A DNA stretch of 64,000 nucleotides from Rhizobium sp. P38BS-XIX (GTDB taxonomy: Bacteria > Pseudomonadota > Alphaproteobacteria > Rhizobiales > Rhizobiaceae). The translations under genes and the position numbers were made by a program. The stretch covers positions 248,001 to 312,000 of the forward strand of contig NZ_JABAIJ010000008.1 in assembly GCF_012641435.1 (NCBI RefSeq). Reading direction: 5' to 3'. Every line of letters starts with the position of its first letter. Position 1 is the first letter of the stretch. Under the pieces are notes generated by a model that ran no database searches, was not told the DNA's origin, and saw nothing but the letters and a program-made list of their open reading frames with translations. This document shows positions 26,816 to 35,333 of this stretch, in pieces.

Positions 26816-27853
26816 TCACTGGAATGCGGGCATCACGTCGGCGATGAAGCGCTCGAGCGACGCCTTCTTGCGCTCAAAGCTCATGCCGGTGTCGATCCAG
26901 AACGAATATTCGTTCCAGCCCTGTTTCTCGTAAACCTTCAGACGATCGATCACCGTCGCAGCGTTGCCGATCGGCATGTTTGCGATCATCTTGTCGGGGG
27001 ACAGGTTCGCATTGGCGGCTAGCTCCTCTTCGTTCAACCGCTCGATCAACCCCTGTCGAATGGGTCGCTCGTTTTTGAACCAGGCGAAGAAGTAGTTGTA
27101 GTAGATGCTGATTTCCTTGGCCGCCTGCGCGATATCGGCATCGTCGGAACCGACATATGTATGTTGCAGCAGCATGATCTTCGGGCGCTGCACATCCGGA
27201 GCCTTTTCGCAGGCCGCATTGAAGCGATCCATCAGGCTTGCGATTTCGGCTTCGCCGTTTGCAAGGGGCGTGCACTGAACATTGCAGCCATTGGCGACGG
27301 CGAATTCATGGCTGTTTGGATCACGCGCGGCGACCCAGATCGGCGGATGCGGCGCCTGCACCGGCTTGGGAGCCGACGTCGTCGCGGGGAATTTCCAGAA
27401 CTCGCCATCATGGGCATAGTCACCCGCCCACAGGCCCTTGATTGCAGGGATCAACTCACGCATGCGCTGGCCGGCGCCCCAGGCATCAAGCCCCGGCAGC
27501 AGCCGCTCATATTCGAAGCTGTATGCGCCGCGGGCAATCCCGATATCCAGCCGGCCGCCGCTGATGATATCCGTCATCGCGGCTTCACCGGCAAGCTTGA
27601 TCGGATGCCAGAACGGCGCAATGACTGTGCCGGTGCCCAGCCGCACGTTTGTCGTCCGGCGAGCGAGATCGGCAAGATTGACGAACGGGTTCGGCGCGAT
27701 GGTGAAATCCATGCCGTGGTGTTCGCCGGTCCAGATCGCATGCATCCCACCCTTGTCTGCGATCTCACAGAGCCGGATGAACTCTTCGTACAGTTCCGGA
27801 TGGCTCTGGCTGGCGTTCAGCCGCTCCATGTGGACGAAAAGCGAGAATTTCAT
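26816..27853 (-). CDS. Luciferase-like (LLM) flavin-dependent monooxygenase
   Basis: 345 residues, TIM-barrel luciferase-like protein. Typical segments: MKFSLFVHMERL, AIWTGEHHGMDF, VRLGTGTVIAPFWHP, GRLDIGIARGAYSFEY and PHPPIWVAARDP. Uses reduced FMN supplied by a separate reductase, which is encoded immediately upstream (4-nt overlap), so the two form a two-component monooxygenase. It probably oxygenates or opens the imported substrate at the start of the pathway. Confidence 0.9.
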   Translation of the reverse strand: MKFSLFVHMERLNASQSHPELYEEFIRLCEIADKGGMHAIWTGEHHGMDFTIAPNPFVNLADLARRTTNVRLGTGTVIAPFWHPIKLAGEAAMTDIISGGRLDIGIARGAYSFEYERLLPGLDAWGAGQRMRELIPAIKGLWAGDYAHDGEFWKFPATTSAPKPVQAPHPPIWVAARDPNSHEFAVANGCNVQCTPLANGEAEIASLMDRFNAACEKAPDVQRPKIMLLQHTYVGSDDADIAQAAKEISIYYNYFFAWFKNERPIRQGLIERLNEEELAANANLSPDKMIANMPIGNAATVIDRLKVYEKQGWNEYSFWIDTGMSFERKKASLERFIADVMPAFQ

Positions 27854-28776
27854 GCGTCACCTTTTTTGGCCACGGCGTGAACCCGGCCCTTTTCATGGTT
27901 GCCAAAATAAATGCCGAAATTGCCGAGCATGCTTTCCTGCGCGTAGCGCTTCACGGTTTCGCGCACGGCGCTATCCGGTATCTCGGCCAGAGGAAGATCC
28001 TGCAACGAGAATAGCCGCCCGATCTTCGGTGTGCCGTTGCCAAGGCTTGCACGATAAATGATATGCTGACAGCCGGTCTTCGTATCATCGTAAATGGAGT
28101 AGAGGAGACCGGTCTGGATCTTGAGACCGATTTCGGCTGCGAACTCGCGCTCGAGAACACCCATCCCTTCGCTTTCGGCCTTGTCGACAAATGGCAGCGT
28201 CCAGCCGCCCGAGGCTGCCGGCACAAGCAGAATCTCGCCAGAGCGCTCCGCGACCGCACCGACGGACAGGCTTCCCTCGACATTGGCGAGAAGATCCTTT
28301 TCCGTCGCAGCCGGTGTGAAATAGCCGCCACGGGCGTAGCCCAGTCCGGTTTTGCCGGAATTATCCAAAGCCTCGATGCGACCGATCAAGATAACATGGT
28401 CGCCGGCGTCGATACGCTCATGCATGGAGCAGTCGAACCACGCCGCAACCTCTGCAAACACCGGCGAGCCGAACGGCCCGGGCGCCCATGCGACGGATGC
28501 AAAGCGATCTTCGACAGGACGGGCAAATGTATTCGACACGTCCTTCTGGTCCTCAGACAATATGTTGACCGCAAAACCGCGAGCGGTCGTCAGCGTTTGA
28601 TAATTGCGTGAGGTCTTCGCCAAACAGACCAGCAGCAGCGGCGGGTCGAGCGACACACTCGTAAAGCTGTTTGCCGTAAAACCGATGGGCGCCCCAGCCT
28701 CGTTCATGGTCGTGACAACAGTCACGCCGGTGAGAAATGCGCCGAATGCGTCTCTCAGAGCTCTTGCCTCAAGCAT
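27850..28776 (-). CDS. Flavin reductase with degenerate Nudix-like C-terminal domain
   Basis: 308 residues, about twice the length of a plain flavin reductase. Residues 1-160 are the FMN-binding split-barrel reductase (DAFGAFLTGVTVVTT, GFTANSFTSVSLDPPLLLV). Residues about 170-300 resemble a Nudix fold (VGAVAERSGEILLVPA, then REFAAEIGL); the Nudix box normally reads RExxEExG, so one metal-binding glutamate is replaced by Ala. The tail may sense a nucleotide-like ligand rather than hydrolyse it. Start at 28776 follows GAGGAGGAA. Confidence 0.85.
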   Translation of the reverse strand: MLEARALRDAFGAFLTGVTVVTTMNEAGAPIGFTANSFTSVSLDPPLLLVCLAKTSRNYQTLTTARGFAVNILSEDQKDVSNTFARPVEDRFASVAWAPGPFGSPVFAEVAAWFDCSMHERIDAGDHVILIGRIEALDNSGKTGLGYARGGYFTPAATEKDLLANVEGSLSVGAVAERSGEILLVPAASGGWTLPFVDKAESEGMGVLEREFAAEIGLKIQTGLLYSIYDDTKTGCQHIIYRASLGNGTPKIGRLFSLQDLPLAEIPDSAVRETVKRYAQESMLGNFGIYFGNHEKGRVHAVAKKGDA

Positions 28777-29584
28777 TTCTTCCTCCTCGTCTGGCTGTCC
28801 AGGTGAGCCAGTCGGCCAAGGCCGCAGTGACCTCGTCCGGTGCCGTAAGGTTGACCATATGGCGGTGCCCCTCGATAACCCGGGCCTTGCCGTTCCGCGC
28901 AGCCTTTGCCATGTCCCTGGCCATCTCCGGCGTCGAATTCGGGTCACCGTCGCCGGTCAGGAACAGGGCCGGGATCGTCACGGCCGGCCAGCAATCGCAA
29001 TAAAGCATATCCCCAGTCGCAAAGGCCCGGTAAGCGGCGGCGTATCCGCCTGCATCGACCTGCTGGAGAAGGCTTCGCACCAGACAATAGGCCTCGGTAT
29101 TCGCTTCATCGGCGGCAAACCATCGGCCCAATGGCGCCTCGCGATCGAACGCACCCGTGAATATTTCGTCGGCTCGCGCTTCCACCGCCTGCCGGGCCTC
29201 GGCCGTTCGCCTGTAGACCCCGTTCAGCAAGGCAATCCGCGAAAGACGCTCGGGCGCCGTTGCTGCCATCCCGGTCGCGATCAGCGCGCCCATGGAATGC
29301 CCTGCTACGTTGATCACGCCGAGCTCCAGCTCCTCGATCACCCCGCCGAACCACGTGACGAAATCGGACAGATCCGGCCTGCCCATCAGCGGCGTCGAAG
29401 AGCCGTGTCCCGGCAGGTCGACCGCAATGATGCGGTGGCGCGTCGACAGTCTCTCGATTTGCGGCCACCAGGCCTCGATCCTCATTCCGACACCATGAAG
29501 TAAAACCAGGATCTCATCTCCGCTGCCGCGGTCGATGTAGGCCGTGCCGGACGGCGTCTTAGACCGCTGCAGGGTTTGCAACAT
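28769..29584 (-). CDS. Alpha/beta-fold hydrolase
   Basis: 271 residues. Oxyanion region LVLLHGVGM, nucleophile elbow GHSMGA (Ser-97), acid in TGDGDPNSTP, catalytic His in GHRHMV. MhpC/NicD-like class, which cleaves C-C or C-N (amide) bonds in ring-opened intermediates. Chosen start (29584) overlaps the DUF1185 gene by 26 nt and places the family N-terminus correctly; upstream in-frame residues to 29692 are shadow. Overlaps the reductase gene by 8 nt. Confidence 0.85.
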   Translation of the reverse strand: MLQTLQRSKTPSGTAYIDRGSGDEILVLLHGVGMRIEAWWPQIERLSTRHRIIAVDLPGHGSSTPLMGRPDLSDFVTWFGGVIEELELGVINVAGHSMGALIATGMAATAPERLSRIALLNGVYRRTAEARQAVEARADEIFTGAFDREAPLGRWFAADEANTEAYCLVRSLLQQVDAGGYAAAYRAFATGDMLYCDCWPAVTIPALFLTGDGDPNSTPEMARDMAKAARNGKARVIEGHRHMVNLTAPDEVTAALADWLTWTARRGGRNA

Positions 29585-30161
29585 CGTGACCCAGCTCCTT
29601 GAGATCCTGATAGCGATCACCGATGCGATGGTGCGGACGCCCGCCAATCGAAGCACCCAGAGCCACGACAATCTCGTCTGCGGCCGGTGCATCGGGCACG
29701 GCGCATTGGATCGTCAGGTAATGCGAGCGCCGCCCCTCGTCATTCTTGTCCATAAGCGGAATCATGATCGGTGCATTGGCCGGCCCGCGCGTATTGCAGA
29801 AAGCGAGATAGGATTTGGCGCCAACGGCCGTGCGATAATGATTGCCGAAGCGCAGCGTATGGATCAACGCAGAGGCGTGTTCGATTTCGCCATCGAGACC
29901 GACGATGGCGGACTTTCCGTAGGCTTCGACCGCCTCTCCTGAGCCGGCTGTCTCGATGATCATCCTGGTGAGCAATTCCCCGAGAACGGGGGCAACCGTG
30001 TGGATTTCCGGCTTCAGATCTTCAATGAAACCGCGGCCCGCCCAAGGATTTTTCAGAACGGCGATGGCGGCGATCAGCTTGAGAGGAACGGCAGCGTCCT
30101 TTCCGCCTTCGATATGGGTTGTTTCGACGTGCAACAACGTTTTGCGAATAAGTGATGCCAT
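29559..30161 (-). CDS. DUF1185 ('amino acid synthesis') family protein
   Basis: 200 residues: SLIRKTLLHVETTHIEGG, LIAAIAVLKNPWAGR, GKSAIVGLDGEIEHASALIHT. This matches DUF1185, often found beside luciferase-like monooxygenases and hydrolases in catabolic operons; its reaction is unknown. ATG at 30161 has ACAGGAGAGG just upstream. First gene of the ten-gene operon; its promoter must lie in the 98 nt before the divergent GntR gene. Confidence 0.85.
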   Translation of the reverse strand: MASLIRKTLLHVETTHIEGGKDAAVPLKLIAAIAVLKNPWAGRGFIEDLKPEIHTVAPVLGELLTRMIIETAGSGEAVEAYGKSAIVGLDGEIEHASALIHTLRFGNHYRTAVGAKSYLAFCNTRGPANAPIMIPLMDKNDEGRRSHYLTIQCAVPDAPAADEIVVALGASIGGRPHHRIGDRYQDLKELGHDVANPAAV

Positions 30162-30194
30162 CTGCCTCTCCTGTCCATTCAGCTGTTCGTATGT

Positions 30195-30204
30195 TGGTAT
30201 ACCA
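30195..30204. promoter_or_regulatory. GntR/FadR-type operator
   Basis: Perfect palindrome TGGTATACCA in the intergenic region between the divergent catabolic operon (start 30161) and its GntR/FCD regulator (start 30260). The TGGTnnACCA/TGGTATACCA form is typical of FCD-class GntR operators. One site could control both directions. Confidence 0.6.
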
Positions 30205-30259
30205 TAAGACAACGTGTCAAGAGCTTGTGCAAGATTTCTTTTCGTTCTAAAAAGTCGGC

Positions 30260-30949
30260 ATGAGCCAGAACGCAAACGACCTCGCCGCCCTCCGGATCGA
30301 CTCTCCGCCCGCAACCTTGAGAGAAATCGCCCTCGATCGAATGCGACGGGCCATCATCAACGGATTGTTCGAACCGGGTGCACGCCTTGTGGAGCGGACA
30401 CTGTGCGAACAGCTGGGCGTCTCGCGTTCGGTCATCCGGGAAGTGCTTCGGCATCTGGAGGCGGAAGGCCTTGTTGAGATGCTGGCCAAACAGGGGCCGA
30501 TCGTTGCGCGTCTTGAATGGGACGATGCCCGCCAGATTTACGAAATCCGGGCCTCACTGGAATCGACCGCCGTCGCCGATTGCGCGCGCACCGCAGCAGA
30601 TGACGTCAAGAGCAGGCTTCGCCAGGCATTGGACGAACTCGATCGCACCTCCCATCAGCAGTCACCTCAAGGCATTCTTGACGCGACTACAGAGTTTTAC
30701 CGGATCATCTTTGAATCCGGCGGCCACAACATTGCCTGGGATATCGTCAGCCGCCTGAACAGCCGAATTTCGCGATTGCGCGTGATGACCCTGTCCACCA
30801 CGAACCGGACGACGACAGGCCCGGCGCAGATTCGAAAGATCTTTGCCGCGATTGAACAAAACGAGCCGGACGTTGCTGCCGAAGCCTGCAGGACGCATGT
30901 CGTAGCGGCCGCAGCGATCGCCAAGGAGCTTTTGGCTTCGGCGACTTGA
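30260..30949 (+). CDS. GntR-family regulator, FadR/FCD subgroup
   Basis: 229 residues. Winged HTH at about 18-85 (RMRRAIINGLFEPGARLVER, GVSRSVIREVLRHLEAEGLVE) and an all-helical FCD effector domain from about 95 with EIRASLE and the metal-site region FYRIIFESGGHN. Likely represses the divergent operon and is released by a pathway intermediate. Confidence 0.92.
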   Translation: MSQNANDLAALRIDSPPATLREIALDRMRRAIINGLFEPGARLVERTLCEQLGVSRSVIREVLRHLEAEGLVEMLAKQGPIVARLEWDDARQIYEIRASLESTAVADCARTAADDVKSRLRQALDELDRTSHQQSPQGILDATTEFYRIIFESGGHNIAWDIVSRLNSRISRLRVMTLSTTNRTTTGPAQIRKIFAAIEQNEPDVAAEACRTHVVAAAAIAKELLASAT

Positions 30950-31084
30950 ATGCAAACACTGGCGCTCCTCGCCCCTTCGTTCAGTCAGGCAGGCAATTGC
31001 CGAAAAGTGACAGAGGACCGAAAAGACGATAGTTCATCCTGAGGATCGGAGCCGATGCGAGATTCAGGAATAATTCTTTAGCTT

Positions 31085-31100
31085 CTGTTAACCATAACAG
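31085..31100. promoter_or_regulatory. CTGTTA-ACCA-TAACAG inverted repeat upstream of flagellin
   Basis: Perfect 6-bp arms around ACCA, 40 nt before the flagellin ATG. Position suits an activator or repressor site in the promoter or leader; the identity of the binding protein is not known. Confidence 0.4.
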
Positions 31101-31140
31101 CCCCAAAAATTCACGTATCGCGTGCATATTCGGGGTTGAA

Positions 31141-32907
31141 ATGACAAGCATAGTGACGAACAACTCGGCCATGGCCGCGCTTCAGACGTTGCGCACCATC
31201 GGGGCCGGCCTCGCATCTCAGCAAATGCAGGTTAGTTCGGGCCTTCGCATCTCAAATGCCTCGGATAATGCGGCCTACTGGTCCATCGCGACATCCATGC
31301 GTTCGGATAAAGGTGCGGTCTCGGCCGTTTCGGACGCGCTTGCTGTCGGTCACGCAAAGATCGACACCGCCTATTCAGGCATGACTTCCGTCATCGATGT
31401 CTTGTCGGAGTTCAAAAGCAAGCTGGTAGCCGCAAAAGAGGATGGCGTCGACAAGAGCAAGATCCAGGAAGAACTGGATCAACTCAAGAAACAAGTCGTG
31501 TCGATATCCCAGAGCAGTTCCTTCAACGGCATGAACTACCTGCAGTCCGATATCAGCGATATATTCGACCCACAGCAAACCGTGGGATCGGTTGTCTCTT
31601 CGTTTGTCCGTGGCTCCGACGGCGGGGTCTCTGTCAATACCGCCGATTTTGATCTCAGCAAGATATCGCTCTTCAACTCCACCGGCGGTGGTCTGCTGCA
31701 GGCAGATCCGCGCGATGTCAAAACGATTGGCGGCCTGCGCTTCGGGAGCTTCAACGCCATGAGTTCATATAGCGCCGGCAATACCGGTGGTGGAGGTGCT
31801 GGCGGCGAGGATTTCTGGTTTACCGGACCGATGACATTCGGAGCCGGCGACGTCATATCCTTCGATCTCACCGTCGATGCAGACAACCCGGCGGATGGAA
31901 TCCCGGGGCCATACGATCCTGGAACGACCGCGCATGTCTTCATAGATCAGGCGACGGTGAATGCTGCCTTGGGCGTCTCGGACGGCCATATCGCAACCTA
32001 TACCGACTATACGAGGGTAATAAACAAAGCTCTCGGCAATGCTGGTGCGCATGCTTTTGCTACGAATTACACCCATCCGGAACCGCCCCATCAGGATGTT
32101 ATCTACGTACCGACCATCGACGAGATCGGTATTGTCAGAACCGCCGACCCGACGAAGGATGGCTCGTCCTTTCAGATCTCCAATCTGGTCTCCACAATCC
32201 CCGGCAACGGAGGACTGTCTGCAACGGCAGGCATAAATTACGGACACCGGGCTTCTTCGATGACATTGAATTTCCAACCCTTCAACGTCGCCGGCGGTGT
32301 CGTCATCAACTTCAACTTCTCGACGGATAGAGGCGGAAGCCCGGCTTACTCGTTTGATCGGGACTATATCAATACACTGCTCGGCAAAGACGACGGCACG
32401 ATCCAGACACCCGCCGAAATGGCGACGCTGCTGAATTCACTCATTGCGCGGCCGGATGTCATCATTGCCGACAACGGCGCCGGCGGCGTCACGGTCAAAA
32501 CGGATGTCATGTCCGATCGCAAGTCGGGTGAGAAATCCGCAATCGGCTTTAACGGCATCAACGTCAACATCGAGCCGATACCGACGCTCAACTTCACCGA
32601 CATCGACATCGTTCACAATCCGGATCTGGTCGACAACTATCTCAGCTATATCGAGATTACATCCAACAGGATCACCGACGCCGCGTCCAAACTGGGCTCC
32701 CTGATCAAGCGGATCGACATGCAGACGGATTTCGCCAGCAAGCTCCAGGACAGCATTGGCAGCGGCGTCGGCCGGCTTGTCGATGCCGACATGGAAGAAG
32801 CTTCGGCACGGTTAAATGCCATGCAGACGCAACAGCAGCTTGCCGTTCAGGCCTTGTCGATCGCAAACCAGGCCCCGCAAAACGTCCTGACGCTCTTTCG
32901 GAATTAA
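31141..32907 (+). CDS. Flagellin, unusually long
   Basis: 588 residues. N-terminal D0/D1 segments are clear (TSIVTNNSAMAALQTLR, SGLRISNASDNAAYWSIA, SSSFNGMNYL) and the C-terminal coiled coil too (ARLNAMQTQQQLAVQALSIA, ending TLFRN). Between about residues 150 and 490 lies a large central region rich in Gly, Ser, Asp and Thr that would be exposed on the filament surface. Most rhizobial flagellins are roughly 300-430 residues. No other motility gene is in the window, so this is an orphan filament gene. Confidence 0.92.
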   Translation: MTSIVTNNSAMAALQTLRTIGAGLASQQMQVSSGLRISNASDNAAYWSIATSMRSDKGAVSAVSDALAVGHAKIDTAYSGMTSVIDVLSEFKSKLVAAKEDGVDKSKIQEELDQLKKQVVSISQSSSFNGMNYLQSDISDIFDPQQTVGSVVSSFVRGSDGGVSVNTADFDLSKISLFNSTGGGLLQADPRDVKTIGGLRFGSFNAMSSYSAGNTGGGGAGGEDFWFTGPMTFGAGDVISFDLTVDADNPADGIPGPYDPGTTAHVFIDQATVNAALGVSDGHIATYTDYTRVINKALGNAGAHAFATNYTHPEPPHQDVIYVPTIDEIGIVRTADPTKDGSSFQISNLVSTIPGNGGLSATAGINYGHRASSMTLNFQPFNVAGGVVINFNFSTDRGGSPAYSFDRDYINTLLGKDDGTIQTPAEMATLLNSLIARPDVIIADNGAGGVTVKTDVMSDRKSGEKSAIGFNGINVNIEPIPTLNFTDIDIVHNPDLVDNYLSYIEITSNRITDAASKLGSLIKRIDMQTDFASKLQDSIGSGVGRLVDADMEEASARLNAMQTQQQLAVQALSIANQAPQNVLTLFRN

Positions 32908-33101
32908 GTCGATGGCGGCCCGAAGCGGTTGAGGGACGCGATCAGGGCATTGCCTTGAAGTATCTCATCCGGGTGAAGCTTTGCGACAATACGGTGAGAA
33001 GAGCGGTGATCGATATCTGGTTTTCGGTTTTCATCGGCGGCAAGGATGCCATCAAGGAAATGCTTTTGCCAAGTCATCGCAGGTGATGGCCGACGCGCGT
33101 C

Positions 33102-33515
33102 TCAGGCGGGCCCAAGCATGATGAAGGTTTCACTCTTCGACACGCCATCCGTTGCCCTTACAGTGGAAATCAGCTCATTCAGCTGAGACATGGTCGATAC
33201 TTCGATCTCCGCGATCATGTCCCAAAGCCCGTTTGTATTGGAAAGCGACGCCACGCCCGGCAACCGCTTGATGGCCGATATCGCATGTCGGGGCGATCCC
33301 GAAATCTCGACCAGGATAAAGGCCCGGATGAGATCCTTGCTGGCGTCGTCCTTCAGCCGGACCGTGAAGCCTTTGATGTCTCCCGTCGACATCAACCGGT
33401 CGAGGCGCTTCTGGGCGGTCGCGCGCGCGACTCCCAAAATCTGCGCAATCTGCGGCACGGAAGCTCGTCCATTGATCCGCAGTTCGGCGATCAGCTTTCG
33501 ATCCAGCTCATCCAT
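33102..33515 (-). CDS. Lrp/AsnC-family transcriptional regulator
   Basis: 137 residues: HTH at 1-55 (LDRKLIAELRINGRASVPQIA, VARATAQKRLDRL) and a C-terminal RAM ligand-binding domain. Divergent from the amino acid ABC importer operon; the 235-nt intergenic region carries two direct repeats next to its own start. Likely responds to an amino acid such as arginine or ornithine, inferred from the neighbours. Confidence 0.9.
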   Translation of the reverse strand: MDELDRKLIAELRINGRASVPQIAQILGVARATAQKRLDRLMSTGDIKGFTVRLKDDASKDLIRAFILVEISGSPRHAISAIKRLPGVASLSNTNGLWDMIAEIEVSTMSQLNELISTVRATDGVSKSETFIMLGPA

Positions 33516-33520
33516 GAAAC

Positions 33521-33553
33521 TACCATTTCGTCAAATCTCTTACTATTTCGTCA
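33521..33553. promoter_or_regulatory. Two 13-bp direct repeats, candidate AsnC/Lrp sites
   Basis: TACCATTTCGTCA (33521-33533) and TACTATTTCGTCA (33541-33553) match at 12 of 13 positions and start exactly 20 bp apart, about two helical turns. They sit 6-38 nt upstream of the regulator's start codon, where bound protein would act on its own transcription. Confidence 0.5.
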
Positions 33554-33750
33554 TTTTATCCTGATTTCGATCAGTTTGCATTCTTTTTTGTTCACCGATC
33601 CGAGACTACGACTCCTCTCGCTTTGACGGAACGCGCGCTGGATAAAACGAGGGCAAAAACCAAATAGCCAGCAGCAGCTCGGTCATCGCTCGGACCAAAA
33701 ATGAGTGCGATCCAAGGTCATTGAGTGACCTGTTTGGGAGATGATCTACA

Positions 33751-34524
33751 ATGAAGTTGAACCTTATTTTCTCTGCGATTGTTATTGCAGCAGCGGCATA
33801 TCTGCCTTTGAACGCCGCCCAGGCTGACGACCTCCAGAAAATCGAAAAATCGGGCAAGCTTTCCGTCGCCCTTTCCGGCGTCTTTCCGCCATTCAGCTTT
33901 GTCGATGAAAACAACAAGGTGGTCGGCTTCGATGTGGATATCGGTACAGAGATCGCAAAGCGCCTGAAAGTCGAGCCGACTGTCGTCACCACGGCCTGGG
34001 ACGGCATCATCGCCGGGCTGGTGACGGGTCGTTACGACACCATCATCGGTTCGATGAGCATCACCGACGAGCGCAAGAAGGCGGTCGATTTTGTCGGCCC
34101 TTATTATCGCTCCGGACTTGCCGCCTTCGTCAAGAAGGGCGCGACCATCAAGAGCGTCGACGAACTCAAGGGCAAGACCGTCGGCGTCACGCTCGGCGAG
34201 GCGGCGGAAAAATGGGCGCGAGAGCAGAATGCGTTCGAAATCCGCACCTATAAGGGCTTGCCGGAAATGCTTCTCGATCTGCAGGCCGGCCGCGTCGATG
34301 CCGTCATTGCGGATGACGTTCCGGTCTTCGTCGCGATTGCCAAGAGCAATGCGCCGATCGAGCAGGTCAAGGATGACAAGATGCCGAAATACGACATCGG
34401 CATAGCAATCCGCAAAAACAATCCCGAGCTTGCGGCGGCCATGCAAAAGGCGCTCAACGATATGATGGCCGACGGAACCTATGAGGCCATCTCCAAGAAA
34501 TGGATCGGCCAGGACATTCGCTGA
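33751..34524 (+). CDS. Amino acid ABC transporter substrate-binding protein
   Basis: 257 residues with a signal peptide of about 25 (IFSAIVIAAAAYLPLNAAQA). SBP family 3: LSVALSGVFPPFSFVDENN, VVGFDVDIGTEIAKRL, the WDGIIAGLVTGRYD and SMSITDERKKAVDFVGPYY stretches. Periplasmic capture of a polar amino acid; basic amino acids are most likely given RocB and ornithine cyclodeaminase downstream. Confidence 0.9.
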   Translation: MKLNLIFSAIVIAAAAYLPLNAAQADDLQKIEKSGKLSVALSGVFPPFSFVDENNKVVGFDVDIGTEIAKRLKVEPTVVTTAWDGIIAGLVTGRYDTIIGSMSITDERKKAVDFVGPYYRSGLAAFVKKGATIKSVDELKGKTVGVTLGEAAEKWAREQNAFEIRTYKGLPEMLLDLQAGRVDAVIADDVPVFVAIAKSNAPIEQVKDDKMPKYDIGIAIRKNNPELAAAMQKALNDMMADGTYEAISKKWIGQDIR

Positions 34525-34670
34525 CCGATGCGGCCAGGCCCTCACCCGACCTGGCCGACGCCCACTCTTTCGGAACCCGGGCAAGCGCGAACGATTCGCG
34601 GCAGGTTCCTTAAAGCCCCGCAATCGCCGCTTGCCGGCAGATGCGCAAGGTGCTGGCCGGGGAGGCCGGA

Positions 34671-35333
34671 ATGGATTTCCAACTTATTGGACGAATAGCA
34701 CCATTTCTGGTGGACGCGTCTCTGGTGACAATCGAGCTGACGGCCTGTTCGCTGCTTATTGGCCTCGTCGTTTCCGCCGTTGTGGTGATGGGGCGCTTTT
34801 CGAAACTGCGCGCCGTGCGCCTGCTTGCGACGATCTATGTCAGCGTCATGCGCGGAACGCCGCTCCTGGTGCAGCTCTTCATGGTGTTTTTTGGCGGGCC
34901 GCAGTTCGGACTTGAGCTGACACCCTTTACGGCCGGGATCATCACAATGGGCTTCAACATCGGCGCCTATATGTCCGAGGGCATCAAGGGTGCCATCATC
35001 GCGGTCGACAAGGGGCAGACGGAAGCATCGCGGTCGCTCGGCTTCGGACGCTTCGATACAATGCGCCTCTTCGTCCTGCCGCAGGCTGCTCCTTTGATCA
35101 TCAGGTCGCTCGGGGTCAACACCGTGATCCTATCGAAGAGCACCGCTTTGGTATCAACCATTGGCGTCGTCGAGCTGACTTATGCCGCGCAGCGTTTTGT
35201 AACCTCGACCTATAAGCCCTTTGAAGTCTTCACGGTGGCCGGCGCGGCCTATATCGCAATCGTCGGCGCCATCTCGCTGATTGTTCGTGGCATCGAACAT
35301 GTCTTCGACGCCGCACGGAGGGCTGAGGCATGA
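34671..35333 (+). CDS. Amino acid ABC transporter permease (HisM/GlnP-like) 1
   Basis: 220 residues, about five membrane segments with the EAA loop near EASRSLGFGRFDTMRLFVLPQA. ATG at 34671 follows GGGGAGG at ideal spacing; an earlier in-frame ATG at 34641 lacks a site. Overlaps permease 2 by 4 nt. Confidence 0.9.
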   Translation: MDFQLIGRIAPFLVDASLVTIELTACSLLIGLVVSAVVVMGRFSKLRAVRLLATIYVSVMRGTPLLVQLFMVFFGGPQFGLELTPFTAGIITMGFNIGAYMSEGIKGAIIAVDKGQTEASRSLGFGRFDTMRLFVLPQAAPLIIRSLGVNTVILSKSTALVSTIGVVELTYAAQRFVTSTYKPFEVFTVAGAAYIAIVGAISLIVRGIEHVFDAARRAEA

